Of a stretch of DNA of 64,000 nt, positions 42,740 to 51,711 are shown piece after piece (the stretch's first letter is position 1; each line of letters opens with the position of its first letter). The translations under genes were made by a program, and so were the position numbers. A model generated the notes under the pieces. That model was not told where the DNA came from. It worked only from the letters and a program-made list of their open reading frames with translations, and made no database searches. Source of the DNA: Chitinophagaceae bacterium (GTDB lineage: Bacteria > Bacteroidota > Bacteroidia > Chitinophagales > Chitinophagaceae); contig JALNZE010000001.1 of the NCBI GenBank assembly GCA_023229465.1, positions 377,867 to 441,866 on the forward strand. The letters are read 5' to 3'.

Positions 42740-43594
42740 ATGGCACTATTCAACAGAAACGATGGTTCGGTAAAATCTGAGATGACATTCATAGATCATC
42801 TGGAAGAGCTTAGGGTTCACATTATCCGCTCTGTTTTGGCCATTCTTATTATGGCCATAGTAATTTTTGTATACCGCGACTGGGTATTTGATTATATTAT
42901 TAAAGGCCCGATCAACCCCAACTTTATCAGTTACCGTCTTCTTTGCGATTTTAGCCACTGGGCACATTTGGGCGATGTCCTTTGCATGCCACCGGTAAAA
43001 GTAAACCTGCAGAGTAATACTTTTGGCGGACAGTTTTTGGGAAGTATTTCAATGGCAATCGTTGGGGGAATTATTTTGGCCTTCCCTTTTATTTTTATGG
43101 AGATCTGGCGTTTTGTAAAGCCTGCGCTAAAAGAAAGGGAAGTAAAAAACACAAGATTTGTGATCTTCTGGGTGTCTTTCTTCTTCTTTTGCGGAGCCGC
43201 ATTTGGTTTCTTTTTACTTGGACCCTTTACATTTAATTTCCTTGCCAGCTTCCAGTTAGGTACCGGGGGTACTATCGTTACCTTACCCACTTTTGCAGAT
43301 TATATAGATAACCTTACGAATATTATTCTAGGTTGTGGTATTGCTTTTGAATTACCTGTACTCGCATTCATTCTTACCAGGATCGGCCTCATCACACCTG
43401 CCTTCCTGCGCAAAACACGCAAGTATGCCGTAATTGTGATCCTGATTGTATCGGCCTTTATCACACCCAGTCCCGACTGGATGAGCCAGATGATTGTATT
43501 CATCCCTCTGTTTTTACTATATGAACTAAGTATTATTGTATCCGCCCGGGTGTTTAAGGCAAAGAGGAAAGAGGAAGAGGAGGAATGGAGTTGA
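42740..43594 (+). CDS. tatC: Twin-arginine translocase subunit TatC
   Basis: 284 residues with six transmembrane segments. The cytosolic start 'MTFIDHLEELRVHIIRS' is the TatC signal-binding region, and 'FIFMEIWRFVKPALKEREVK' is another conserved loop. Together with TatA it exports folded proteins with RR signals; the class V aminotransferase at 27186 has such a motif. The acidic tail EEEEEWS runs straight into a GGAGTT-type repeat holding the stop codon. Confidence 0.95.
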   Translation: MALFNRNDGSVKSEMTFIDHLEELRVHIIRSVLAILIMAIVIFVYRDWVFDYIIKGPINPNFISYRLLCDFSHWAHLGDVLCMPPVKVNLQSNTFGGQFLGSISMAIVGGIILAFPFIFMEIWRFVKPALKEREVKNTRFVIFWVSFFFFCGAAFGFFLLGPFTFNFLASFQLGTGGTIVTLPTFADYIDNLTNIILGCGIAFELPVLAFILTRIGLITPAFLRKTRKYAVIVILIVSAFITPSPDWMSQMIVFIPLFLLYELSIIVSARVFKAKRKEEEEEWS

Positions 43595-43625
43595 GATTAG
43601 TTAGGCGTTAGGAGTCTGGAGTAGA
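43592..43625 (+). repeat. GGAGTT-type interspersed repeat at the tatC 3' end
   Basis: A tract of GTTAGGCGTTAGGAGTCTGG type begins at the tatC stop codon. It is closely similar to the tract inside the SDR gene (55752-55797, minus strand) and to those at 18660, 56000, 57230 and 62800. Confidence 0.55.
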
Positions 43626-43657
43626 TCGATTTATTTGATAGTAAATTTTATTACATC

Positions 43658-44113
43658 ATGAGTTATGTCTTTGATCCTTCTAAACCCATTGCCATTGGGT
43701 GCGACCATGCGGGTATTGATTATAAAAACGCTTTGGTAAAATGGTTATCTGATAAAGGTTACCAGGTAAAAGATTTTGGCGCCTATTCTACAGAGTCGGT
43801 TGATTATCCTGATTTTGCCCATCCTACTGCCTCAAGTGTGGAGAATGGAGAAACCGCTTTTGGTATTCTGCTTTGCGGAAGCGCCAATGGGGTAGCCATC
43901 ACTGCCAATAAACACCAGAATATCCGGGCCGGTTTATGCTGGCAAAACGATGTGGCATTGCTGGTTCGCAAACACAATGATGCCAATATTATTTGTATCC
44001 CCGCCCGTTTTGTATCACTTGCCCTGGCAGAGCAAATGCTGGATTTATTTATGACCACTGCATTTGAGGGTGGCCGTCATGCTACAAGGGTAAATAAAAT
44101 TTCCTGCTCATAA
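43658..44113 (+). CDS. rpiB: Ribose-5-phosphate isomerase B
   Basis: 151 residues: 'IAIGCDHAGIDYKNALVKWL', 'DYPDFAHPTASSVENG', and the catalytic Cys in 'GILLCGSANGVAITANKHQN' (the usual GTGIG replaced by GSANG, as in Bacteroidota). It interconverts ribose-5-P and ribulose-5-P. It is 17 bp ahead of the M28 peptidase. Confidence 0.93.
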   Translation: MSYVFDPSKPIAIGCDHAGIDYKNALVKWLSDKGYQVKDFGAYSTESVDYPDFAHPTASSVENGETAFGILLCGSANGVAITANKHQNIRAGLCWQNDVALLVRKHNDANIICIPARFVSLALAEQMLDLFMTTAFEGGRHATRVNKISCS

Positions 44114-44130
44114 AATAACGAATATCTCCA

Positions 44131-45678
44131 ATGAAAAAATTTCTACTACTCTGTCTGTCATTTGCCGGCACCATAGCGTTCGCTCAGAAAAGCGAAGATG
44201 CCACAAAATTTGCAGCACTCATCACCCGGAATGCTTTATATGAAAAGTTAGCCATTATTGCCAGTGCCGATATGGAAGGACGTGAGACGGCTTCTCCCGG
44301 ACAGAAAAAAGCGGCCGCCTATCTGGAAGCGCAATTCAGGAGCATTGGGTTAAAACCTGGTAATGGAGATAGCTACCAGCAATTGTTTCCGGTATACCAG
44401 GATATGCTTACCGAAAAAAAATTAAGTGTTAATGGAAAAGTGTTCGAGTGGGATAAGGATTTCAGTTTTACCATGCAAACCATCATTAATGGTGATTGGA
44501 CTTTTCAAGATATTGTGTTTGCCGGATATGGATTAATAGACTCGGCCAATAACATAAATGATTATACCGGTTTAAATGTAAAAGGGAAACTAGTAATGGT
44601 ATTAGAGGGTGGCGCTACCCCTCCGGCACCAGGCGCTGGTGGCCGTAATTTTGGTGGACCAACAGCGGGGAAAATTACTGCCGCCCGTAAAAATGGCGCT
44701 ATAGGATTACTGATTGTTTCGCAGGAGCTGCCCCGCAAAACCGCTACTAGCTTAAAAGGCCGTATGTCTATCCTGCCACCTACTGCTGCAACCATCAATA
44801 CGAATAGTATATTGGTAGCAACTATTTCCGATGCGGTAGCCGCTGCATTATTAGGCAGAACAAACAAGGTTGATTTTGCAGAACTCAGGCATACCCAAAA
44901 AGGGCTCTATACTTCTGAATTAAAACTAACTGCCAATAAATCAACCGTTACGCTTGAAAGTAGCAATGTAATTGGTATTCTGCCGGGTAAAGATAAAAAA
45001 GATGAATACGTTTTCATAACCGGCCACTACGATCATTTAGGTATGAATGGTGATGTGATCTGGTATGGAGCAGATGATGATGGTTCCGGTACTGTAAGTG
45101 TGGTACAAATGGCTGAAGCTTTTAAAGCTGCTGCAAAAAATGGTAAAGGCCCTAGAAGAACTATGGTTTTCATGACAGTAAGTGGCGAAGAAAAAGGATT
45201 ATTAGGCTCTGCCTATTATTCAGAACATCCAACGGTTTCTATGGATAAAACTTCGGCAGACCTGAATATAGATATGGTAGGCAGGGTAGATACAGAACGC
45301 AAAACAGCAGATACATTGAATTATGTATATGTGATTGGACATGATAAGCTAAGTTCCGATTTACCCATTATCAATGAAGCGGCAAATAATGCTTCTGCCA
45401 AACTGGTATTAGATTATACATACGATGACCCTAACGATAAAAACCGGATTTATTATCGCAGCGACCATTATAATTTTGCAAAAAAAGGCGTGCCCATTCT
45501 ATTTTTCTATGATGGCATGCTGCAGGCTGACTATCACAAACCAACTGATACCATCGAGAAAATTAATTTTGAACTGATGGAAAAAAGAGTACGCATGATT
45601 TTTCATACGGCCTGGGAAATAAGTAATCGGGATGCCCTGCTGAAAAGAGATATCCCCTTAAATATGCCAGCCAGATAA
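44131..45678 (+). CDS. Secreted M28 family metallopeptidase
   Basis: 515 residues with a signal peptide ending 'IAFAQK' (about residue 19), a PA-like inserted domain (residues 120-260) and the M28 zinc ligands: 'ITGHYDHLG' (His), 'YGADDDGSGTVSVVQMA' (Asp), 'SGEEKGLLGS' (Glu pair), 'NIDMVGRVD' (Asp) and 'RSDHYNFAKKGVPI' (His). An aminopeptidase or carboxypeptidase acting in the periplasm or outside. Confidence 0.92.
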   Translation: MKKFLLLCLSFAGTIAFAQKSEDATKFAALITRNALYEKLAIIASADMEGRETASPGQKKAAAYLEAQFRSIGLKPGNGDSYQQLFPVYQDMLTEKKLSVNGKVFEWDKDFSFTMQTIINGDWTFQDIVFAGYGLIDSANNINDYTGLNVKGKLVMVLEGGATPPAPGAGGRNFGGPTAGKITAARKNGAIGLLIVSQELPRKTATSLKGRMSILPPTAATINTNSILVATISDAVAAALLGRTNKVDFAELRHTQKGLYTSELKLTANKSTVTLESSNVIGILPGKDKKDEYVFITGHYDHLGMNGDVIWYGADDDGSGTVSVVQMAEAFKAAAKNGKGPRRTMVFMTVSGEEKGLLGSAYYSEHPTVSMDKTSADLNIDMVGRVDTERKTADTLNYVYVIGHDKLSSDLPIINEAANNASAKLVLDYTYDDPNDKNRIYYRSDHYNFAKKGVPILFFYDGMLQADYHKPTDTIEKINFELMEKRVRMIFHTAWEISNRDALLKRDIPLNMPAR

Positions 45679-45692
45679 GTTACAAAACTTAG

Positions 45693-46667
45693 TTACCAAC
45701 CTAACAGATAGGCAAAGATCAGCGGCACTACAATAGTAGCATCGCTCTCTACAATAAATTTGGGTGTATGAATAGCTAATTTACCCCAGGTAATTTTTTC
45801 ATTAGGTACCGCACCCGAATAAGAACCGTAAGAGGTAGTGGAATCACTTACCTGGCAAAAATAACTCCAGAAAGGTACATCATGCCATTCCAGATCCTGG
45901 TACATCATGGGCACTACACAAATAGGAAAATCGCCGGCAATACCACCACCAATCTGAAAAAATCCTACACCTTTACCACCACTATTATTGCGATACCATT
46001 CTGTAAGCCAAACCATGTATTCAATACCTGATTTCATGGTGCTTGCCTTCAGCTCCTGCTTAATTACATAGGAAGCAAAAATATTTCCCATGGTACTATC
46101 TTCCCAACCCGGCACTACAATCGGAATATTTTTTTGCGCAGCCGCCAGCATCCAGCTGTTTTTGGGGTCTATCTCATAATACTGTTCCAAAACGCCGCTC
46201 AACAGCATCTGGTACATATATTCATGTGGAAAATATCTTTGACCGGAAGCTTCTGCATCGGCCCATAATTTATGTATGTGTTGCTGCAATCTGCGGAAAG
46301 CCTCTTCTTCCGGTATACAGGTATCGGTTACACGGTTGTAATGGTTTTCTAACAGGTCCCACTCTTCCTGCGGACTCAGGTCGCGGTAATTAGGTACTCT
46401 TTTATAATGACTATGTGCCACCAGGTTCATGATGTCTTCTTCCAGGTTGGCACCGGTACAGCTAATGATGGCCACTTTATCCTGGCGAATCATTTCTGCC
46501 AGGCTGATGCCTAATTCGGCGGTACTCATGGCGCCTGCAAGGCTAACCAGCATTTTACCACCCTCTGCCAAATGGGTTTCATAGCCTTTGGCGGCATCCA
46601 CCAGTGCAGCCGCATTAAAATGTCTATAATGGTGCTCAATAAATTGTGAAACGGGCCCTTTGCTCAT
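45693..46667 (-). CDS. Deoxyhypusine synthase-like protein
   Basis: 324 residues of the deoxyhypusine synthase family. The NAD/spermidine core is visible in 'MLVSLAGAMSTAELGISLAE', 'IISCTGANLEEDIMNLVAHS', 'IGGGIAGDFPICVVPMMYQD' and 'EKITWGKLAIHTPKFIVESD', where K296 corresponds to the lysine that forms the enzyme-imine intermediate in the eukaryotic enzyme. Bacteria lack the substrate eIF5A, and bacterial homologues are thought to make homospermidine or related polyamines; I infer a polyamine role. Confidence 0.85.
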   Translation of the reverse strand: MSKGPVSQFIEHHYRHFNAAALVDAAKGYETHLAEGGKMLVSLAGAMSTAELGISLAEMIRQDKVAIISCTGANLEEDIMNLVAHSHYKRVPNYRDLSPQEEWDLLENHYNRVTDTCIPEEEAFRRLQQHIHKLWADAEASGQRYFPHEYMYQMLLSGVLEQYYEIDPKNSWMLAAAQKNIPIVVPGWEDSTMGNIFASYVIKQELKASTMKSGIEYMVWLTEWYRNNSGGKGVGFFQIGGGIAGDFPICVVPMMYQDLEWHDVPFWSYFCQVSDSTTSYGSYSGAVPNEKITWGKLAIHTPKFIVESDATIVVPLIFAYLLGW

Positions 46668-46686
46668 GATGATTGATTTTGAGGGG

Positions 46687-46694
46687 CAAAAGTA
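46687..46694 (-). promoter_or_regulatory. -7 element for the DHS-like gene
   Basis: Read on the minus strand the sequence is TACTTTTG, matching TAnnTTTG, 20 bp before the start. Confidence 0.4.
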
Positions 46695-46749
46695 ATTTTT
46701 TTAGCCGGCTTTAGCGGCATCAGGCAGAATACTAATTTATTTTCAGTTT

Positions 46750-46757
46750 AATTTTGT
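46750..46757 (+). promoter_or_regulatory. -7 element for the lipid-linked-sugar cluster
   Basis: TAATTTTG fits TAnnTTTG and lies 50 bp before the methyltransferase start; it may drive the run of four coupled genes at 46807-50476. Confidence 0.35.
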
Positions 46758-46806
46758 TACTTGCCTGATTCGTTTATGCTGATAGTTAAACAGCTGTGTC
46801 ATTTGC

Positions 46807-47565
46807 ATGGATAAGTCATATTTTAAAGAATATTATCATTTAGAAAGAAAAAACTGGTGGTTTACCGTCAGGCGAAAGATATTATCGGATAGAATTAAGC
46901 ATCTTTTACAAACCCCGCAAAATATCTATTCCTTAAATGTTGGTGCTGCCACCGGCACTACTTCTGATATGCTAACCGGTTTTGGGCGGGTTATGTCGGT
47001 AGAATATGATGAAGATTGTTGCCAATTTACCCAAACTTTTTTAACGAGCCCTGTTATACAGGGAACGATAACAGATTTACCATTTGAAGAAGGCAGCTTT
47101 GACCTGGTTTGCGCATTCGATGTAATTGAACATGTTGCTGATGATACGAAAGCAATAGCTGAAATGTACCGGGTTTGTAAGTCGGGCGGATATATGGCCA
47201 TTACTGTTCCGGCCTATGCTTTTCTTTGGGGGCCGCATGATGTGATTAACCGGCATTTCCGCAGGTACACCATGAGGCCACTATTAGGTTTATTAGCTCA
47301 ACACAAGGGTACTGTTGTATATAAAACTTACTATAATACTATTTTATTTTTACCCATTACCGCATTCAGATTAGTAGCTGCATTGATCAGTTCATTTAAA
47401 AGAAAAAAAGTACCTTCTGCTGTGTCAGATCATGAAGTGTTTGGAACAGAGGGTGTATTGAATAGCTTGCTGGCCGGTTTATTTACCATCGATTACTATT
47501 TATTAAAATGGGGTATCCGTTTTCCGGCGGGTGTATCTATTATGGTGTTTTTTAAAAAGCAATAA
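46807..47565 (+). CDS. Class I SAM-dependent methyltransferase
   Basis: 252 residues: 'IYSLNVGAATGTTSDMLTGF' (SAM loop), 'MSVEYDEDCCQFTQTF', 'GSFDLVCAFDVIEHVADDTK' (motif II) and 'VCKSGGYMAITVPAYAFLWG'. The C-terminal part has two hydrophobic stretches, so it may be membrane-associated. It is the first gene in a run (next gene 6 bp away) with GT87 and GtrB-type glycosyltransferases, where such enzymes often act on polyprenyl-linked sugars. Confidence 0.88.
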   Translation: MDKSYFKEYYHLERKNWWFTVRRKILSDRIKHLLQTPQNIYSLNVGAATGTTSDMLTGFGRVMSVEYDEDCCQFTQTFLTSPVIQGTITDLPFEEGSFDLVCAFDVIEHVADDTKAIAEMYRVCKSGGYMAITVPAYAFLWGPHDVINRHFRRYTMRPLLGLLAQHKGTVVYKTYYNTILFLPITAFRLVAALISSFKRKKVPSAVSDHEVFGTEGVLNSLLAGLFTIDYYLLKWGIRFPAGVSIMVFFKKQ

Positions 47566-47571
47566 GAACGA

Positions 47572-48777
47572 ATGATTTTTTCTCTGCAGGAAATACTATT
47601 TAAACGTGTACGTATCTATGCCGCTCTCGAGGTAGAACTGGTTTATATCGTTTGGTTTGCGCTGGCTCTGGTGGCGCTTGTTTCCGAAATGGCCAGAGGT
47701 ATTCATTCTATTGATAATTTTTTAGTTTTCAGGGGTGTCTTTACCCATGTTTGGCAGGAAAAAAATCTTTTTAACTTTTATCCCGAAGAATATGATTCTT
47801 TCAATAACTATGGCCCCGCTTTTTCATTAATCATTGCCCCTTTTGCCATACTTCCGGTATTTGTGGGCTGTTTTTTATGGGGGATGGCCAATGCAGCCAG
47901 CCTGTTTGCCGCCATTCGTATGCTACCCATCAAACAGGAGCAGCAGGTAATTATTTTTTGGATTTGTTGTATTGAAATGATGACGTCTATTCACAGCGTT
48001 CAGTTCAACCCGATGCTTACCGCTTTCTTTATATTCGCTTTTGTTTATACCCACCGGGGAAAAGATTGGATAGCAACGCTATTCATAGCGGCGGCCATAC
48101 TTACTAAGTTATATGGGGTGGCCGGCCTTGTATTCTTTTTCTTCTCTAAAAATAAAATGCAGTTTGTCTTATCATTTATTGGATGGATAATCGCGCTGAT
48201 TGTTCTGCCCATGGCTTTTTCCAGTGCAGACTATATTATTAAAACTTATGGCGAATGGTATTTTCAAATAATCAAAAGAAACCAGCAGAATATCGATAAC
48301 TCTGTTAATGCAGGGTTACAGGATATTTCTGTTCCGGGTATGGTAAGGCGTATATTTAAGTATTATGATTTTTCTGACCTGAAACTGGTGGCAGTAGCGG
48401 GCATACTTTTCATGCTACCCCTGGTAAAGAATAAACTTTTGTACCTGGTATCTTTTCAATTACGGTACCTGGCACTTGTATTGATCAGTATTGTTATTTT
48501 TAGTTCGGCCGCGGAAAGCCCTACTTTTATTATTGCCGTATCCGGCGCGGCCATCTGGTTTATTTTGCAGAAAAAACCTTATCATTTTTGGGTAAAAGCT
48601 TTGCTGGTACTCCTTTTTTTGTTAACCATACTATCACCGACAGATCTGATTCCATTCTATATCCGTGAGCGGTTTGTAAGAGCATATTCACTAAAAGCAT
48701 TACCTTGTTTACTAATCTGGTGTTGTTTAGTATATGAAGTATGGCAAACTAAATTGTCCAAATTAAAGCCTGTATGA
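47572..48777 (+). CDS. GT87-type (DUF2029) polyprenyl-phosphate-sugar glycosyltransferase
   Basis: 401 residues with about nine hydrophobic segments and the GT-C-like motif near the N-terminus 'HSIDNFLVFRGVFTHVWQEK', then 'DSFNNYGPAFSLIIAPFAIL'. Resembles the DUF2029/GT87 mannosyltransferase family, which takes sugars from polyprenyl phosphate on the outer face of the membrane. It overlaps the next gene (which would supply polyprenyl-P-sugar) by 4 bp. Confidence 0.72.
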   Translation: MIFSLQEILFKRVRIYAALEVELVYIVWFALALVALVSEMARGIHSIDNFLVFRGVFTHVWQEKNLFNFYPEEYDSFNNYGPAFSLIIAPFAILPVFVGCFLWGMANAASLFAAIRMLPIKQEQQVIIFWICCIEMMTSIHSVQFNPMLTAFFIFAFVYTHRGKDWIATLFIAAAILTKLYGVAGLVFFFFSKNKMQFVLSFIGWIIALIVLPMAFSSADYIIKTYGEWYFQIIKRNQQNIDNSVNAGLQDISVPGMVRRIFKYYDFSDLKLVAVAGILFMLPLVKNKLLYLVSFQLRYLALVLISIVIFSSAAESPTFIIAVSGAAIWFILQKKPYHFWVKALLVLLFLLTILSPTDLIPFYIRERFVRAYSLKALPCLLIWCCLVYEVWQTKLSKLKPV

Positions 48778-49700
48778 AAAAGAAGGTAGCTTTTGTGATA
48801 CCTGTTTGTAACGAAGCGGAAAATATTCCCAAACTGATTGCCGCTTTGAAAAAAAGCATGGACCAGCAAAGTTATATCTATACCCTCAACTTTGTTGATG
48901 ACGGCAGTACCGATCATAGCCTGGATGTATTAAAAACCCAATCACATATTTATAGTAATGTATTTTATATAAGCTTATCAAGAAATTTCGGGCACCAGAA
49001 TGCGCTCAAAGCCGGTATGGATACGGCAGAAGGTGATTGTATGATAATGATGGATGCAGACATGCAGCATCCACCCGAACTGGTTCCTGAATTATTAAAA
49101 AAATGGGAAGAGGGTTATGATATAGTATATACCATCCGTAAAGATCACCGTGAAACGCCCCTGCTGAAACGAAAAACTTCCAACCTGTTTTATCAACTCA
49201 TCAATAGCCTTTCTGATATTGAGCTGGAAGAGGGCACGGCTGATTTCAGGTTGCTGGATAAGAAAGTGGTTACAGTTTTCAGAACTTTACATGAGTCGGA
49301 TTTGTTTTTACGTGGACTGGTAAAATGGATGGGCTATCAGCAAATTGGTATTGAATATGAACCAGGCATCAGAACAATAGGTAAATCAAAGTATACTGTA
49401 AAAAAGATGATCCGCTTTGCCTTACAGGGCATCACCTCCTTTAGTATAAAACCTTTATACATTGCCGTTTACCTGGGGTTTGTTTGTTCACTGGTTGCCT
49501 TGCTCTATATCCCTTATATCCTATACAGTTTTTATTTTGGTCATACCATTTCCGGTTGGTCATCTATTGTGGTAACCATTGCATTTTTTAGCGGTCTGCA
49601 GTTAATGATCCTGGGTATTATTGGAATTTATATCGGTAAACTGTTTATGCAAAGTAAACAAAGGCCCCATTATATTGTGAAGGAGTCAAACCAGTTATGA
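48774..49700 (+). CDS. DPM1/GtrB-type glycosyltransferase (polyprenyl-phosphate sugar synthase)
   Basis: 308 residues: the GT2 core 'FVIPVCNEAENIPKLIAALK', 'NFVDDGSTDHSLDVL', 'ISLSRNFGHQNALKAGMDTA', 'MMDADMQHPPELVPELLKKW', then two C-terminal transmembrane helices. This is the GtrB/ArnC/DPM1 arrangement that transfers a sugar to polyprenyl phosphate in the cytosol. It overlaps both neighbours by 4 bp (ATGA), so it is tightly coupled. Confidence 0.9.
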   Translation: MKKKVAFVIPVCNEAENIPKLIAALKKSMDQQSYIYTLNFVDDGSTDHSLDVLKTQSHIYSNVFYISLSRNFGHQNALKAGMDTAEGDCMIMMDADMQHPPELVPELLKKWEEGYDIVYTIRKDHRETPLLKRKTSNLFYQLINSLSDIELEEGTADFRLLDKKVVTVFRTLHESDLFLRGLVKWMGYQQIGIEYEPGIRTIGKSKYTVKKMIRFALQGITSFSIKPLYIAVYLGFVCSLVALLYIPYILYSFYFGHTISGWSSIVVTIAFFSGLQLMILGIIGIYIGKLFMQSKQRPHYIVKESNQL

Positions 49701-50476
49701 TGAACCGATATGTGCTTTTGAGTTTTGACGTGGAAGAGTTTGATATGCCGCTGGAATATAATTTTCCCATCACTGGGGCAGAACAAATGCTGATAGGTAA
49801 AAAAGGGCTGGATGCGATTCAACCCATTTTACAGGATGTATCCGTTGCATCTACTTTATTTACCACAGCTAATTTTGCCATGCAGTATCCACAGGCTATC
49901 AAACAGCTATCCGATACGCATGAAATTGCCTCTCATACTTTTTATCATTCTGTTTTTGAGGAGACGCATTTACTGGAATCAAAAAATAAGCTACAGGAAA
50001 TAACCGGAAAAACCATTACCGGACTTCGTATGCCGAGGATGCGGGAAGTATCCGTTACTGCGGTACAAAAAGCGGGGTATGCTTATGATTCATCCATCAA
50101 CCCTACTTATTTGCCCGGTCGTTACAATAACTTTCATTTACCAAGAACCCTTTATACCGAACAAGGTCTTACACGCATACCTGCATCGGTATCTCCTTTT
50201 ATCCGGCTACCGCTATTCTGGTTGAGTTTTAAAAATCTGCCTTATCCTATATTCAAATTATTTGCGCTGCAAACCCTGAAAAAAGACGGGTATCTCTGCC
50301 TGTATTTTCATCCCTGGGAGTTTACGGATATAGGGAATTATGGGTTGCCCGGTTTCGCCAAACGACTCAATGGCTCACCCCTTCTGGAACGATTAAACCG
50401 GCTGATAAAAGATCTGAAAAAGGAGGCGGATTTTATTACATCTGAGGACTTCTGTAAACAAGGCTTCCAGCGCTAA
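49697..50476 (+). CDS. Polysaccharide deacetylase family protein
   Basis: 259 residues with a NodB-like set: 'LLSFDVEEFDMPLEY' (catalytic Asp region), 'STLFTTANFAMQYPQ', 'HEIASHTFYHSVFEE' (metal-binding His pair), 'GLRMPRMREVS' (Arg) and 'GYLCLYFHPWEFTDIGN' (His). Probably removes an acetyl group from the glycan made by the coupled genes. The protein has no signal peptide, so it may act in the cytosol. Confidence 0.87.
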   Translation: MMNRYVLLSFDVEEFDMPLEYNFPITGAEQMLIGKKGLDAIQPILQDVSVASTLFTTANFAMQYPQAIKQLSDTHEIASHTFYHSVFEETHLLESKNKLQEITGKTITGLRMPRMREVSVTAVQKAGYAYDSSINPTYLPGRYNNFHLPRTLYTEQGLTRIPASVSPFIRLPLFWLSFKNLPYPIFKLFALQTLKKDGYLCLYFHPWEFTDIGNYGLPGFAKRLNGSPLLERLNRLIKDLKKEADFITSEDFCKQGFQR

Positions 50477-50517
50477 CTGACATTTTTTTACTATTCTTTT
50501 ATTCCATCATTGCTGCT

Positions 50518-51108
50518 ATGAATTATCTCGCCCACGCTTATCTCTCATTCAACCATCCCGATATTCTTGTGGGGAATATGATCAGTGATTTTGTGAAAGG
50601 GAAAAAACAATTTGATTATCCCCTGCCCATTCAAAAAGGCATACAGTTACACAGGGCGATAGACGGTTTTACTGATCAGCACCCGGCTACCAAAGAGGGT
50701 AAACATTATTTTAAACCAGCCGTTGGGCTCTATGCCGGCGCTTTTATGGATATCGTATACGACCATTTTCTCGCATTGGATACACGTGAACTAACCGCAT
50801 CGGCATCGAAAGATTTTTCGGCACAGGTTTATCTTCACCTATCCGCCCAGGCGCATTTATTACCGGAGAATTTTGCGAGGATACTGCCTTTTATGACTAC
50901 CCATGACTGGCTGTACAATTATCGGTTTACCCGGGGTATTGAGCACAGTTTTGGGGGACTGGTAAAAAGAGCCCGATACTTAACTGATGCTTCACCTGTT
51001 TTTGCCCTTTTCACAAAACACTATAGTGAACTCAGGCAACAGTATGATGTATTCTTTCCGGAAGTAAAGAAATTTGCAGGGGCACAATTCGAAGAGCTGG
51101 TAAGATAA
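50518..51108 (+). CDS. acpH: ACP phosphodiesterase (AcpH)
   Basis: 196 residues beginning 'MNYLAHAYLSFNHPDILVGN' with 'MISDFVKGKKQFDYPLPIQK' and 'GIQLHRAIDGFTDQHPAT'. This is the AcpH family that removes the 4'-phosphopantetheine group from acyl carrier protein. The HD-like metal-binding residues are in 'LHRAIDGFTD' and 'DIVYDHFLA'. Confidence 0.9.
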   Translation: MNYLAHAYLSFNHPDILVGNMISDFVKGKKQFDYPLPIQKGIQLHRAIDGFTDQHPATKEGKHYFKPAVGLYAGAFMDIVYDHFLALDTRELTASASKDFSAQVYLHLSAQAHLLPENFARILPFMTTHDWLYNYRFTRGIEHSFGGLVKRARYLTDASPVFALFTKHYSELRQQYDVFFPEVKKFAGAQFEELVR

Positions 51109-51115
51109 TAGCATT

Positions 51116-51123
51116 TATCTTTG
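51116..51123 (+). promoter_or_regulatory. -7 promoter element
   Basis: TATCTTTG matches the -7 consensus and lies 14 bp before the DUF2911 gene, leaving a very short leader. Confidence 0.35.
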
Positions 51124-51137
51124 AGAAAACTTACTGC

Positions 51138-51704
51138 ATGAAATTATTCCTCAGCCTGCTGCTACTGATCTTTGCATTTGGCACCCGGGCCCAGCAAACG
51201 CCAACTGAGCTGGATAAATCGCCAATGGATATGAGCTATTGGCCGGCTAATTACCCAATCTTAAAAATTAGTGGCAAAGCAAAAGATATGCCTGTTGCAA
51301 GGCTCATCTACAGCAGGCCTTTTCAAAATGGCAGGGTACTTTTTGGAGGCATTTTAAAGTATGCTGAATTATGGCGGCTGGGGGCCAATGAGGCAACAGA
51401 AATAGAGTTTTACAAAAATGTACGCATCGCAGGAAAAATGGTGCCAAAAGGGCGTTATACTTTATATTGCATTCCAACTGAAAATAAATGGACCCTTATT
51501 GTTAACAGGGATAATTATTCCTGGGGCAATTATGCATACGACAGTAAAAAAGATCTGTTACGAACAGATATTCAAGTGACTAAAACAACTGAAAATATAG
51601 AAGCCTTTACGATGTTTTTTGATGAAATTAAAACCGGCGCCAACCTGATTATTTTATGGGATAACCTAAAAGTTACTTTACCTATCTCACTTATATCCAA
51701 CTAA
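51138..51704 (+). CDS. DUF2911 exported protein
   Basis: 188 residues with a signal peptide ending 'GTRAQQ' (about residue 19). The DUF2911 region shows 'LIYSRPFQNGRVLFGGILKY', 'ELWRLGANEATEIEFYKNVR', 'VPKGRYTLYCIPTENKWTLI' and 'YDSKKDLLRTDIQV'. Periplasmic; function not established. The next gene follows by 7 bp. Confidence 0.85.
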   Translation: MKLFLSLLLLIFAFGTRAQQTPTELDKSPMDMSYWPANYPILKISGKAKDMPVARLIYSRPFQNGRVLFGGILKYAELWRLGANEATEIEFYKNVRIAGKMVPKGRYTLYCIPTENKWTLIVNRDNYSWGNYAYDSKKDLLRTDIQVTKTTENIEAFTMFFDEIKTGANLIILWDNLKVTLPISLISN

Positions 51705-51711
51705 ATTATTT

